This document shows positions 45,871-57,900 of a stretch of DNA of 64,000 bases, in pieces (positions within the stretch are counted from its first letter, which is position 1; each line of letters opens with the position of its first letter). Under the pieces are notes generated by a model that made no database searches, was not told the DNA's origin, and saw only the letters and a program-made list of their open reading frames with translations. The stretch is from Sipunculus nudus. Lineage: Eukaryota; Annelida; Sipuncula; Golfingiida; Sipunculidae. A program made the position numbers and the translations under genes. The stretch lies in the NCBI GenBank assembly GCA_026874595.1, contig CM049307.1, positions 75,370,643-75,434,642 of the forward strand, given 5' to 3'.

Positions 45871-48800
45871 TTAAGACAGCCCTGCCCTGTCCTTGTACTT
45901 GCGCAGTAGCTGTGTCTTGTTGACCAGTTGCTGCCGCAGCACCTCTATCTGTCGCTCCTGCTCCTCCTTGCTGTGGCTGATGCCTGGGAGTTTACAGATC
46001 TGTTCTCGAGCACAGTCCAACTTGGCCCTCAGCTGGTTCACCTTTTGACTGGTGTCCTGGCCGCTTTCAACCCTGCATATGAGCAGTGAATCAAATTATT
46101 TCAACAACATACAGCTTAATGGAACAAGTGACCCACGGGTCATGAAGCTCAGTTTATTAACTGAGCCGCTACAATTATCTGACTCTGTGAAACCGATGGT
46201 CTGAAGTGAGGCTCTTTTGCCAGTGACCAGGTGTAAAATGAGTTTATTTTATTTTAACTTTCACAGTTTGCATAAAAAGTATCAATTTATTTAATTATAA
46301 AAATTTTAGATATGCTTTCTGTGATATCCATAATGATAAAATCAGAGTGGAACGGGTGAAGTGAGGCATGGATTGAGTGGCATGGGGAAACAGAGTGAGG
46401 TGTGTTGCATATTAGCATGGATGTCTGCAGTCGAAATGTGTATGTAGGTTGCGCCACCTACCACAAAATCCAGAAAGCTGTCCAAGTTGTATACATATGC
46501 AAAATTTTAGGCAGATAAGTCAAACCACTACAGAGATATGAGTGATTTTAGCCCACGGCAGACAAACTGACAGATGCTGTGCAAAAATGGTTGCAGGTGG
46601 CCCCTCCAGTTTTGTGTATGATGAAGAGCTATGTGAGATCTATACACATGAAAAATTGGGGCCCAATCGATCTAATGGTTCCCGAGATATGAGCTTGGAT
46701 GTTTACAGTGTAAACTTGAATGTAGGTGGGGCCACCTGTCATAAAATCAAGAAAGCTGTCCAGGATGTATAAACCTGCAAAATTCTAGGCAGATATGTCA
46801 AACCACCGCCGAGATACAAGTGATTTTTTCCAATGGCAGACAAACAGATGAAGGCTGTGCAAAAATAGTTGCAGGTGGGGCCACCAGTTTTGCGCATGAT
46901 AGAGAGCTGTGTGAGATCTATACACATGCAAATTTTCAGGAAGATGCGTCAAACTAGTCTGGATATATAACAGGGCCCCGCGCGGGTTTGATCCGCAGCC
47001 CGCAGGGGCCAGCAGTCTACAGTCCCCCACACAGTATTCTTTGCGGGGAAGGCTACATCTAAGAAAGTGGGGAGCAGGCTGTGATGAAGTCCGTGCGGGG
47101 CGGGGCGGCTTGCGGGTTGATGATCTGGCAGTTCAGTAGAACATAAACATAAAATTATACTATAAAAAAAACTATCATTTGAAGACATATAAATTTTGTA
47201 TACAATGTCTTCAGGTGAATAGTTATATGAAAAAAATAAATTTGAATGAATTTCAATTTATTCCTGTTAACCCCTTACACTGACTGACAGTTGTAACAAC
47301 ACTATGCAAATGTGTCTTTCCTAGGTATAACGTCAATTTGTTATACAAAATAGATGATGCATCATTAATCTGATTTTAAACAATTGTCCTTGCAATGGGA
47401 GCTGGTCATAACTTTGTTTAAAGATACCTGGCCTGATGTTGTATATATGGACTGTAACCCTGTACTTGTGTCAGGTCTCACATATTACATAATATGGCTT
47501 GGAGTGAAGCAAGAACTTGATTACCTTTGATCTTGCGATAGAAAGTGTGTGACTACAGCTAGCTCTTTAGGTGACTCAATTGACCAAGAAATCCTCAAAG
47601 CCTAAGGTTGACTCCTTATCTGATTGTGCTGTCTAATTGTAACTGACATTGACCACTGACAGGTCCAATCCCTGTTCGGACAACGCATAATTTGGTGATG
47701 ATTGCTATAAGAAACAAGGCTCTGGTCATGTCTGTCTCAATGAACATCCTGAACCTAAAGCCACATTGGTCAGATTACCCCTTTACTCCCTTGACCTGAT
47801 TAGTCTCAGTATCAGCTAATTAGCAGATTATGACTAAAAAGATTTTAACCAGCAACACATCTCAGTAGTTCGATGGCTTGTGATTAGCCAATACTATTCT
47901 AAAGGGTAACTTTGAGTACACATACTTCGAAGAAATCTATTTTTTTTCTTTACTTTTTTTATATATTCAAGTAGAAACAGACACAATAAACCAAAGGATT
48001 GTTTATTTGCCCAGGAAAATATGAAAATATATTAAAGGTGTGTTAAATTATTATGCATATATTAAATCCATTTAACCAATCAAACATGTCTTTAAAAATA
48101 TTTCATGAATTATGGTTGGAATAAATGCAAAAACGTATTAAAATTAATTTTTCATTCCATTCATCAAACATTTCATATATATTAATAATAAGAGTGGCTT
48201 ATATATGTGCTGTAAATTAATCTTCATATGTGAACCTTTGGATCCGAAAACTTTATTATAATTATTTTGCGGGCTGGACTGCGGGCAAAAAACTTGAAAA
48301 ATGCAGGGCGGGGCGGGTGCGGGCTGAAAGAGAATTTTGCGGGGCGGGTGCAGGCTGAAAGAATTATAGTCACTGTGATGTGGGGCAGGCTGAATTTTTT
48401 TCTTTGAGTGCCGGGCAGGCTGCGGGCTGACAGGGCATGATGCGGGGCGGGTGCGGGTTCAATTTTTCAGCCCGCGCAGGGCCCTAATATATAAGCATGG
48501 ATGTCTGCAGTGTGAATGCGAACGTAGGTGGCGCCACCTGTCATAAAATCAAGAAAGCTATCTAGGATGTATTTGCATGCCGAAATTCAGGTGACTCAGT
48601 CAAACCACTGCAGAGATATGAGTGATTTTAACCCAAGGCAGACAAACAGATGGACACTGTACAAACATGGTTGCAGGTGGCACCACCATTTTTTGTGTAT
48701 GTTATAAAGCTTTCCATGGGCTACATTTGTACAAAATTTTTTTCCTGATCAGTCAAAGGGCAAGTCCGCGAGTTACGGAATGAGGTTTTGGACTATTTTC

Positions 48801-51633
48801 ATTTAAATAATTCAGTAAATAATCACTTAATTTAAATATTAACTATTTCTTGGGGTAGTGTAGGGTTAATGAAGTAATTTTATAAACATATTTTTGGTAT
48901 GTACTTAAGAAATCAAATTTGTTAAATTAATTAGCATTGGTTACGGAATGATTCAGAGAAATCTCACTTTTGTACCTTGATGTGAAAACCTGAAAAACTC
49001 TGTGAAGTGTGCAGAGAATGAAATATATTTACAGGAATAATCAACAGGCAACATGACAACAGTTCAATATGTAAAAGTGAATTTGTTTAAAATATTAAAA
49101 TTACTGAAATATTTAAACTTTTAATGGGTTACGGAATGACAAAACTGAGGTAACGAAATGACTGCTTGTGATGGCATGTTGGACAAACATATTATAACAT
49201 GTCTTTTTTTTAAAACTTAAGTGAAATCCTTTCTAAATTCACTCATATTGATATTTCTCCTGAAGAAGTTGTTTATCAGATGATTTGTCATTTGAGTAAA
49301 TAAATGAAAGCTTATTCAGCTTCTATTTTCTCACTGAAACATACATTACATCGACGTTCTTTCCATTTATCCTCCTGACTGTTTGTTTACTGTCAGTAGT
49401 TGCTGTACTAGGTGGATCTGATAAAAATAAAATGTCAGTTTGCATTTCTTTTCTTTTAAAAAATGTAACTACAAGATTTTCAACATTCTCACTGCAAAAT
49501 CTGTCCTCATGGGCAACAAACTGCCTGATTGATTGCTTGTCAATAGTGACATACATGACAAGAATATAATTTAATTTGTTCCTCTTTCCGGGATTAACCT
49601 GTAAAATTGCACTCGGGTTGGCATTCTTTACCACTCCTTGATTCTTCTTTAAAGAGAAATGTAAGATGGTTCTCAGCAAAGGAGCAAGGGGCATATTGCA
49701 CAAAGTACTTTGATACTGGTCACTTTTACACAGTGAGTTGCTCGAGTATTTCGCAAAGCTTTCATTCCATCCCATTTCTTACTTTTGTTCTGTGGGAAAG
49801 AGGCATGTTGATACATTGCAGCCTATGCATCCAATGCCACAAACTGACTGAATTTCCTGCTTTATAGGTACAACTAGACCTTTTTAATTAACTTCATAAT
49901 TAATAGCAAGACAAAACAGGACTTTGTGAGCCTTAATGATTCTTTCAACTCCTGGCTTGAATACCTTGATATACCATCATATTTTACAATGTGAAGGAAG
50001 TTGTGCTGAGTGTACAAAACCAGGGCAAGCTGTAAGGTAGTTATATGCCAGATGTGTCTGATTCATTTAGCATGGGATTAATTTGCTGTGCATCATCAGT
50101 GTTATCCTAGCAGTCACCCTTCAGGAAGATCAAAGAATGATTAGGCTCTGGAGAGAAATGTAATGCTAAATACATGTGTATTAGTAACTGTTACATCTGA
50201 TTAAGGCTGGGTAAACATGATCAACCACAAAACTGTATACTGGTACTTCTACAAGGTCCATTTGATTGCATTCTCCATAAAGATAAGCAATTTTCTCATA
50301 TGTTGATTGATCCCAATCAAAGGAAAGAAAAGCAGAGAAAGGGATACCACGTTAATCATTCCGTAACCTCATTCCGTAACCTCTGAACTCTGCCATAAAT
50401 TATCATTCTGTAACCATATTATTATTAATAATAAATTGTAAAATTTTTAAGTGATTACATTTATTTGAAGCTTTTAATGCAAAAAAAGAGGATTTTAAAT
50501 AAGAACATTTTTTAACCACACCTTTTTGTGTTATTAAACTTTTTCATTATTTTTGGTTACGGAATGAGAGATAATTAGCATATGATAATTAGTGTAAAAC
50601 ACTTACTTATTTTTTCCCAGGATGTGTAAAATTAAAAAAAAATGAAAGGTTATGTTCTTGGTAGTAATATGACAGGCAATAAGTTTTATATTACTCATTT
50701 AATGTATTTAGGAATGAGGAAATTTAACCACACAATTTTAGTACAATTATTATTTTTAAAATACACAAACTTCATGATGAAATATCTCAGGCACTCTTCA
50801 AGATAACTAATTTTTTTAAACATATTCTGTTAGGACAATATCTCTGCTTTTGAAATATGTATAAGACTTGCGTTGAAAAGGAAAATGAAATTTTTATGTT
50901 TATGTCCCATTTTCATGGACCTGCCCCAAATGGTTCCCGAGATATGTGGGTTTATGTGTGGAAACAGACGCACAAATGGATGCTGGGCAGAAAGGAAAGG
51001 TCAACGCCATACGGTTAGGCACCAGTTCACATGTGATCCTATAATTGGTGTAAGTTTTGGAAAAATCAGTCCAGTAGTCTCAGAGGAGTTCTCTGGAAAC
51101 GAACACGGCGGCGGCGGAACCCAGTCAAAAACATATTATCCACATAAACTTCATTTTCGCGGATACAAATATACATCATTCTTCCAGAACTGACCCTTTT
51201 GACCAGTTAAGACATTTGGTCAATAAAGAATTTATACAGCTTCCAGACTATTAGTATTAATTTTTAATTTTCACATTATATGAAAATTATTATTAAGAAT
51301 TATTGGTATTATTACTTTAAAAGCTATTATACTAAAAATATAATATAAATGAATCATAAAATCCTTTAATCAGCCACCCCCGGGGGGGGGGGGCGGTCAC
51401 CTTTTCACCAGTCACTGGAATGGTGGTAGTACTGGTTTCATATCAAAGAATTTTGGGATTATTTTAAAATTCTTATATTATCGCTCACAGCACATTTTTA
51501 ACGGTACGCCTTGACACGCCATAGAAGATATGGTTTCTTGTCAGTTTAACTATACTTACCCTTTTAATATTTCTAGGACTAACGGCAGGAAGTTGAGATC
51601 CACATCTGCCATGTGGGAAAGGTTTTGAGACAT
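45871..51633 (-). CDS. MED9: Mediator complex subunit 9, two coding exons
   Basis: Exon 1 (51633-51560) and exon 2 (46072-45871) join in phase 2 (74+202 nt) to 91 aa, with a GTAAGT donor and ATGCAG acceptor. MED9 is a middle-module subunit of Mediator, the nuclear bridge between activators and RNA polymerase II. The family's NFLPLVLEILK block opens the protein. The C-terminal helical hairpin follows, with QKVNQLRAKLDCAREQICKL, PGISHSKEEQERQIEVLRQQ and LLRKY, as in human MED9 (LPGI...LSPEQQ...LLQKY). The Pro-rich N-terminus of the human protein is missing. A second Met eight codons in (MADVDLNF) has a good start context and may be used. The 5.5-kb intron is almost all repeat DNA. The divergent neighbour VPS35L starts 294 bp away. 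Confidence 0.88.
46971..48486. mobile_element. hAT-like element, 1.5 kb, with 8-bp target duplication
   Basis: It is flanked by ATATATAA on both sides (46963-46970 and 48487-48494), fitting the hAT consensus. The ends CAGGGCCCCGCGCGGG and (inverted) TAGGGCCCTGCGCGGG are nearly identical. The GC-rich subterminal zones (46971-47120 and 48260-48480) carry repeated GCGGGCTG/GGGCGGG; the middle is AT-rich and non-coding. It is inserted in a 280-bp repeat unit. Confidence 0.85.
48758..50926. mobile_element. Unclassified DNA transposon with GTTACGGAATGA motifs
   Basis: It interrupts a 280-bp repeat unit. CAAA occurs on both sides (48754-48757 and 50927-50930). The ends GGGCAAGTCC and GGACCTGCCC are inverted with one change. 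The motif GTTACGGAATGA or close variants occurs near 48772, 48950, 49130 and 49150 (direct), near 50355, 50370 and 50404 (inverted) and near 50556 (direct), all within about 600 bp of an end. It is 2169 bp. The superfamily is not assigned. Confidence 0.75.
49323..49775 (-). pseudogene. 150-codon ORF inside the GTTACGGAATGA element, unrecognised
   Basis: The open frame has mixed composition (KNANPSAILQVNPGKRNKLN, FLSDPPSTATTDSKQTVRR) and ends YVSVRK. No catalytic triad, zinc finger or known domain can be seen. Its position in the middle of a 2.17-kb element suggests a C-terminal remnant of the element's own protein. No upstream in-frame extension or start with UTR is evident. Confidence 0.35.
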
Positions 51634-51927
51634 CAGTGGTGGTGATGTTCCAAGTTCGTGGGTTTGTTTGTGACTGCCAGCGCCCTCTACTGGCTCTACT
51701 GGCATAACATTCACAAATGTTCGGCACGTTTGTCACATTGCTAAGATTTTACTTTTTGCTGCTTTAAAACAGAAGTAAGCTGAAATAAACTCAGTTAAGG
51801 TACCGTTTTAAATTCTAGAGACATATTTATACGCATGATATCACTTGACATTATTCAAATATGCCTTTCTGTTCTTGTTAAAGTGTTGTACCAAACGGGA
51901 AATAAACAGATCATGTGACTGTCCAAA
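51634..51927. promoter_or_regulatory. Bidirectional promoter between MED9 and VPS35L
   Basis: 294 bp separate the two divergent start codons. The stretch holds a CTCF-type site (51677-51693), TCATGTGAC at 51911 (an E-box/MITF-type M-box) and AAAATGGCGAC (51925-51935), a YY1-type motif over the VPS35L start codon. No TATA box suits either gene. Confidence 0.65.
51677..51693 (-). promoter_or_regulatory. CTCF-type core motif
   Basis: The minus strand reads CCAGTAGAGGGCGCTGG, agreeing at every position with the core consensus CCASYAGRKGGCRCY. It lies 44 bp upstream of the MED9 start codon. Confidence 0.55.
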
Positions 51928-54900
51928 ATGGCGACTTATGAATGGTAGGTGGGACCAGTGGGGGTAGTTACACATATCATGTTTTTATGAGGAATTGATT
52001 TACTTAAAATGGCTAAACTGTTTTATCTTGCAGGATTAATACATGTATTCTGCATTCGATCAGAAAGACAGTTTGGTGTCCACCAGATAACACTAATTAT
52101 CATTTATTAGGGATACATGGAGAATTAAATATCCATAATATTATATTATATTATTGATTAATTTACAACCAAAAATTAAGTCAAATTATGTTTTCCTGAA
52201 GTTTGTGTATATTATGTTAAGTGTTCCACAATATGCAATGCCAATGAATGCACAGCCATACACAACAAAATGAGTAGTTTTGTTTCAGTCAATTATTTTA
52301 TAAAGGAAGTAAATTGATAGTTAAAAATTAGGATTTATTGCATGTTTATATTTTTTGTGATGGCAAAATAAGAAAATTTTTTAATGAGGTTTATACCTCA
52401 TGCCAGGACTTCAATCAGTCTAATTCAATTAGCACTCTCCCTTCCTTGTCTAATTCAATACCAGTAAGCTTCCATATATAAGTAGTCTTAAATAATTAAA
52501 GGGATTATATAATCAGGAGTAATATTATGCCTGTTATTTCACAATATCAGTTCAGTTTTGCTTTATACAAAGTTTTCCAGCAAAACCATCCCAGCACACA
52601 GTCTCAGCACCTCGCATACGGCTGTTTAACATCTTGTTATGGCTCTGCGTGTAGGTAAACACAGTCATGCGTGTCTGTTTACCATAACAAGGTGGCTTGA
52701 CCGGAGGTGCGTTTGTGGGCCGCAACACAAGATGTTTTAGCAAGTTAAAAACATGTATTACATTTTTTTGGGCCAAGTCAGTCTGTGACTATCCTGATTG
52801 ACAGATGTGGTGGCTGGGCGATACACGCGCTGTGTTTATGTTTACACCTGTGATCGTGCCTGATTCAATCAAATAAGAAACATCCTTTGTAATGTTGCTA
52901 ATGTGCGCTTTTGTGATACCTCCTTTAAAAATTTGTAGAAAATGAACTTAATTTTATGTTTATTATTTGCAAATTTTAGATTTAGTATTTTACTCGCAAG
53001 CTTGCAAAATTCCACATATTGTGTAGCAACCAATAAATAAAGAAAAAAAATTGCTGAATTGAACCTTATTTCTTCTTGAGAGTCTATAGATCAACTTTAT
53101 CAAGTAGCCATGGTAACAGGGTCAATTAAGGATATAAGTTATTTGAAGTGGACCATATTATAACTCAATAATGTACATGTATGCAGCTGTTCTTCAAGCC
53201 CTTGTACTAACAGAGACTAATTAGCTTGTGACTCCTCAAGGGCTAATCGATTAATCTAGTCTGTAAACATTAGTATGTAACCAGTGCAGCAGACACAGGC
53301 TGGAGACCTGAGTAGCTTGTGGGTCAGTACTGCTTTGTCCTGGCTGTTTCAAGGAGAATCCAGTGTCGAGATAGTCTGACAGTAACACACACAGTACTGT
53401 TGTACTCTTGTGGGTCTGTTCAGTCTTACAGCTTTTATTAGTTTCTTTGGAGCGTCAAACCCAAAGAAACCACAGCAGGTGTTAGAAAGTTAAGTTTGAT
53501 TGACATTTTCCTGCCACCCATTAATGTCATACAGCACCCATCAGGTTGGCCACCTTTGGAGTGAAGACATATATGCCAAGGGCCTTCTCTCAGGCATTGC
53601 TTTAAGATGACCTGAAGTTGTGTAAATCCAAAATGTAACAATATTTTATCTATTTTTTAAACCATTACACAATCTTATTCAGCAGTATATATTTTCTTAT
53701 GAAATATTGACTCCAAGTGCCTTGCTACTAGGTAGACTCCATTGTTCAGTATTATCAGTAAATATGAATATAACACTGTTGTTATAAAATATTCCTATAA
53801 AAGTCTGTCCCACCAAGGGGCACCCATCAGTATTTTTTCAATAATAAGGATATGCTAGTATTTCTGTCTTTTGTGTTAAAATTACAGAAAACTATGTGCA
53901 TTCTGACAATAGGGAAAGAAAGACTTTAGCCAAACTTGTTAAATGTATACTTTGCAACTTTCCAGACATTTCCTCATGAAGTGATATGGCAGGATGGCAC
54001 CTTTTAGCTGATGATGTATTTTATCACATTTCTTGTACCAAGTACTACCATCCTCCAAACAACACCTGTCAAAAAAGTGCCCTTGACCCTGTCAAAATGT
54101 CATAGCAGGTGTAGACTGTTTTCTCATATATTAAATTAATTTTTTCACTCAGATTCTTTGCATGGTATAATGGTGTTTTCCTTGTAAATAATTACCGGAG
54201 TGCCTTCTTCATTTGTTTACAGGTAATTTTACAAATAAACTGATTTTGTAAATCAATAACACCAAGATCTGTTTGGCACCTCTTGGTGGGACAGACTATA
54301 AACCTACCAGATTTTTGGTTTCTTAGTACACTGCAAGAATTGAGCCAGTCATAATCTGTGGTCAAGATATTAGAAGTAATTGTGAATCCCTTGAGGCTCT
54401 TATTAGATTTTCCCACATTTAAACTAGGGCTTTTTGCTTTAACCACTGGTTACTGTTAAGCCCCATAGTTATAAACTATACTAGTTATAAACTATAAAGT
54501 TATAAAGTGATGTTTATTTTTCAGGATTCCAAGGAAAAGGCACTATGAGAGGGAGGGTAAAGCTGTTCCCAGAGAGGTCACAACCTCTCACCCTCTCAAG
54601 GCTCTCACAGTTACAGTAAGATTCCATTCATTATTATACTTCTTCCAGGTTTCAAGTACAGTGGAACCCCATTATTGCAACCACCTTTGGGACTGACCTA
54701 AGTGGTCGTAAAATGAGGGTGGTCATAGTATGGGGTGGTCGCAAGGCATGGTTCCACTGTATTATGTTTTCATTGGGGTTGGTTATTTAGTTAGCATTCT
54801 GGCAAATTTACATATATCAGCTATGAGCTGATTTGGATAAAATTTGGTGGAGTTTTAGGATAATACCCATATATATATATATGGAGTCTCAGACTTCTTT

Positions 54901-57900
54901 CCTGGTTGATGCACAATTTGAAAATACCTCTATTTGAGTTCGTTTGATACGTGTAATGATATACATATATTGATAGTAAAAGTGATAGTGATCAACATTA
55001 TTTAATAGCACCATCTATTTTTCATGCTAGTAACTGTTTCCATAATATATTTATGACTTATTAATACTAAAATGGCATTTAAGGCATATCATCTTCAGGT
55101 TTAATCTTTCTTCTATTGGGTAAGACATCTAGATAAATAGCACCTGAAAATGGAATTGCTTGAGACCATCTTGTTATTATTCCGCTTTAATACTGATAAA
55201 GCTCTCTTTTACTAGGTCACAGACACAAAACTTAAGAAGGTGGGAGGGAAAGGCTCACGCTCCAGCTCGGTAAGCAGCAATGCCTCGGATAAACCAGCAC
55301 ATCCACTGGACCCACTCAGTGCCGCCCTTGAAGGTACCGATCCTCTCTCACAGATGGCAGCAGAGGCAAGCATGGATCCACTAAGTAAAGCCATGGGGGC
55401 ATCTTCACTGTCATCACGCATGGTAAGATAATATAAATAAGTTTATTAGTTTATATATAATCTCAGGTATCTTATCTCTTATAGTAATCTAATATGCATA
55501 AATTCTCAGTTTATATATGTGTATATCCCTGAATAAAACAGTAATAGTATACAAAGCAATGTCATCACAAATACATTCTCACTGATGATGTCATGGCAGC
55601 TGGAAGCAATATCACCCATGCCTCCTTGGACCAGAATGCATGACAGCTGATTTAAAATTACTTCCTGTTGCTGGTAAATCATGAGTTTGAAGCTCAGCTG
55701 CAGGAGGCAGTGAGATTTTTCAGCGCTTTGCAGGCTTAATGTTGGGACTATGCTTAATGGAGTTGTTTCACAAATGAGTGCACCTTTTGGGGGTTTCTCA
55801 GTGTTTTGGCCCAGTATTGTGGATGGTGCACACCAAAGACCTGCAGGAGTGGTACACCAAGCCTAACTGATGCCAGGATTATCTTATGTAAGCCCCTACC
55901 ACATATTCCAAAGTCTTAATTGAATTCTGCAGATGTAGTGATTTACACAGTACATAGTTAAGCAAGCATTAAAAAATGGAGGCAGATACCTCCACCTAGA
56001 AAATTTATAAAATAAATATGCAGTGCTATCCACAGTTCTGCCTTGGTTTTTCAGTCACACTCAGAGTCCAGTGATTCCCTGAAGTCCAGCAGACTGGATG
56101 ATAGTTTTGAACCTTGGTCCTCAAAGAAAGCTGGGATCCTGAGTAAATTCACTACATCAGAGAAACTCAGCATCACCACCAGCTTCCTGTCGTCTGCTGA
56201 CAAAGAAAAGAGTAAGGCACCAGTCTAATGCTGGAATAATAATCAGTCACCAGTCTAATGCCTGATCAGTCAAAATGCCAGTTAACAACAAACATTAGTC
56301 CATTGATGAATTGCTCTTATTTATTAGTTTACAGGTAGAGCAAACAAGTAACAGTTTGTTACCCAATGATAGGTGTCTTTTTTATCTTCTAAACTTTGAT
56401 AATCTGCCTTTATCTAATGAATATATAAACCAAACACAGTTTTAAATTTATTGAATTTATGAATCACTTGAGATACATATGCAGTCTTAATGGTAATATT
56501 GAAAACCACCGAATGCCTCTGGAATTGGCAATATTATATATATAAAGATAAAATATGATTTATTTGACAGGAGCATGCTGCACAAAACATGAAAATGATA
56601 TTACCGATTTAAAAGCAATTAATATAGTCTTCAATAGAGATGACTTAGGGAAAATGAAATGCGGCAAAAATTGCATTAAAATTTTTGCTGTCCTGAGAAT
56701 GTAATGGTTGTGTACAGTTTTTTTCTGTCTGACAGTGACAGTGAAGAGCCAGTCATCAACAGTCACAGACAAAGTGAAAAACAGGCTTGAACAACTGGAT
56801 GACTTTGAGGAGGTAATGTTTTCACATTTATCCATCTTACCCGTGATGTTGCCTAGCTACTATATTAATATATCTGTACTACTTACTGCATCTATGAAAT
56901 ATATAGAAGTAAATATAAATTAATAAATATATAAAGACAACATATGTAGTCACAATAATATCATTAATTTTCACATTTGAACACTTGTCCATTGCAGGGA
57001 TCAGTTCAGGAAATGTTAAACCTGAGCCAGCAGGATTATGTGAACAGGATCGAGGAGCTGAACCAGGCCTTAATACAGGCATGGGACGAGGATCAGAGAG
57101 TCAAGGCTCTCAAGATAGCCATCCAGGTCAGTCTTATCAGAGGTCATCCAGGTCAGTCTAATTGATAGCCATCCAGGTCAGTCTAACTGCAGCCATCAAG
57201 GTCAGTCTAATTGACAGTCATCCAGGTCAGTCTAATGATAGCAATCCAGGTCAGTCTAATGATAGCCATCCAGGTCAGTCTAACTACAGCCATCCAGGTC
57301 AGTCTAATGACAGCCATCATAACTGAAGAAGTACTACAAAAAAGAACACAATAAACAAGTGTATTATATGATTATTGTATTTGATTTATTAGGTTATTTT
57401 AATTAAATAATATTAGTTTTGTTTCATTTGAAAAAAAATTCTTCTTATAGAATTCTAGTATTAAGATAATTATTCAAAACAAGTACCACTATTTAGAAAG
57501 TTGACTGTCTTGATGTAACATTTATTTCTCAGTGTGCCAAGCTGCTTGCTGACACCTCTGTTATCCAGTTCTACCCCAGCAAGTTTGTACTCATCACAGA
57601 TATACTCGATACATTTGGTAAGTTTTTCATGTTTGTTTATTCCTATTTTTCAAACCTAGGACCTCCTGTGGCATGTAATTCTGATGACAAAGCTTGTACA
57701 TATCCTATTGGACTTGTATATAAAATGTAAGCAGTTAAACTCAAAGGACTAACTAGTAATAACTATTGTTGATAAATCAGTCATTTATATTTTAGTGGAT
57801 TGTATTCTAAGTTAGAGAGCATTGGATGTGAATGCAATATGTTGGAAAAAGTTTATGCCGTATCAGACTTTGTATAAATAGACTATATCCATGACATACC

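Larger units (their letters stand above)
46117..51120 (+). mobile_element. Old hairpin-family element with 280-bp array, split by two transposons
   Basis: It starts ACAAGTGACCCACGGGTCAT with CTCAG inside. It continues with units of the 280-bp repeat at 46440-46970, 48487-48757 and 50927-51090. Removing the two inserts restores colinearity with 960-1340. The 3' hairpin end was not found. All of it lies in the MED9 intron. Confidence 0.65.

Noticed and set aside
46949-47188. 79-codon ORF with Pro/Cys-rich sequence
   Set aside because: It lies in the GC-rich end of the hAT-like element; not a gene.
51485-51736. 83-codon minus-strand ORF near the MED9 promoter
   Set aside because: The real MED9 exon 1 uses another frame (NFLPLVLEILK); this frame is a shadow including 5' UTR and intron.
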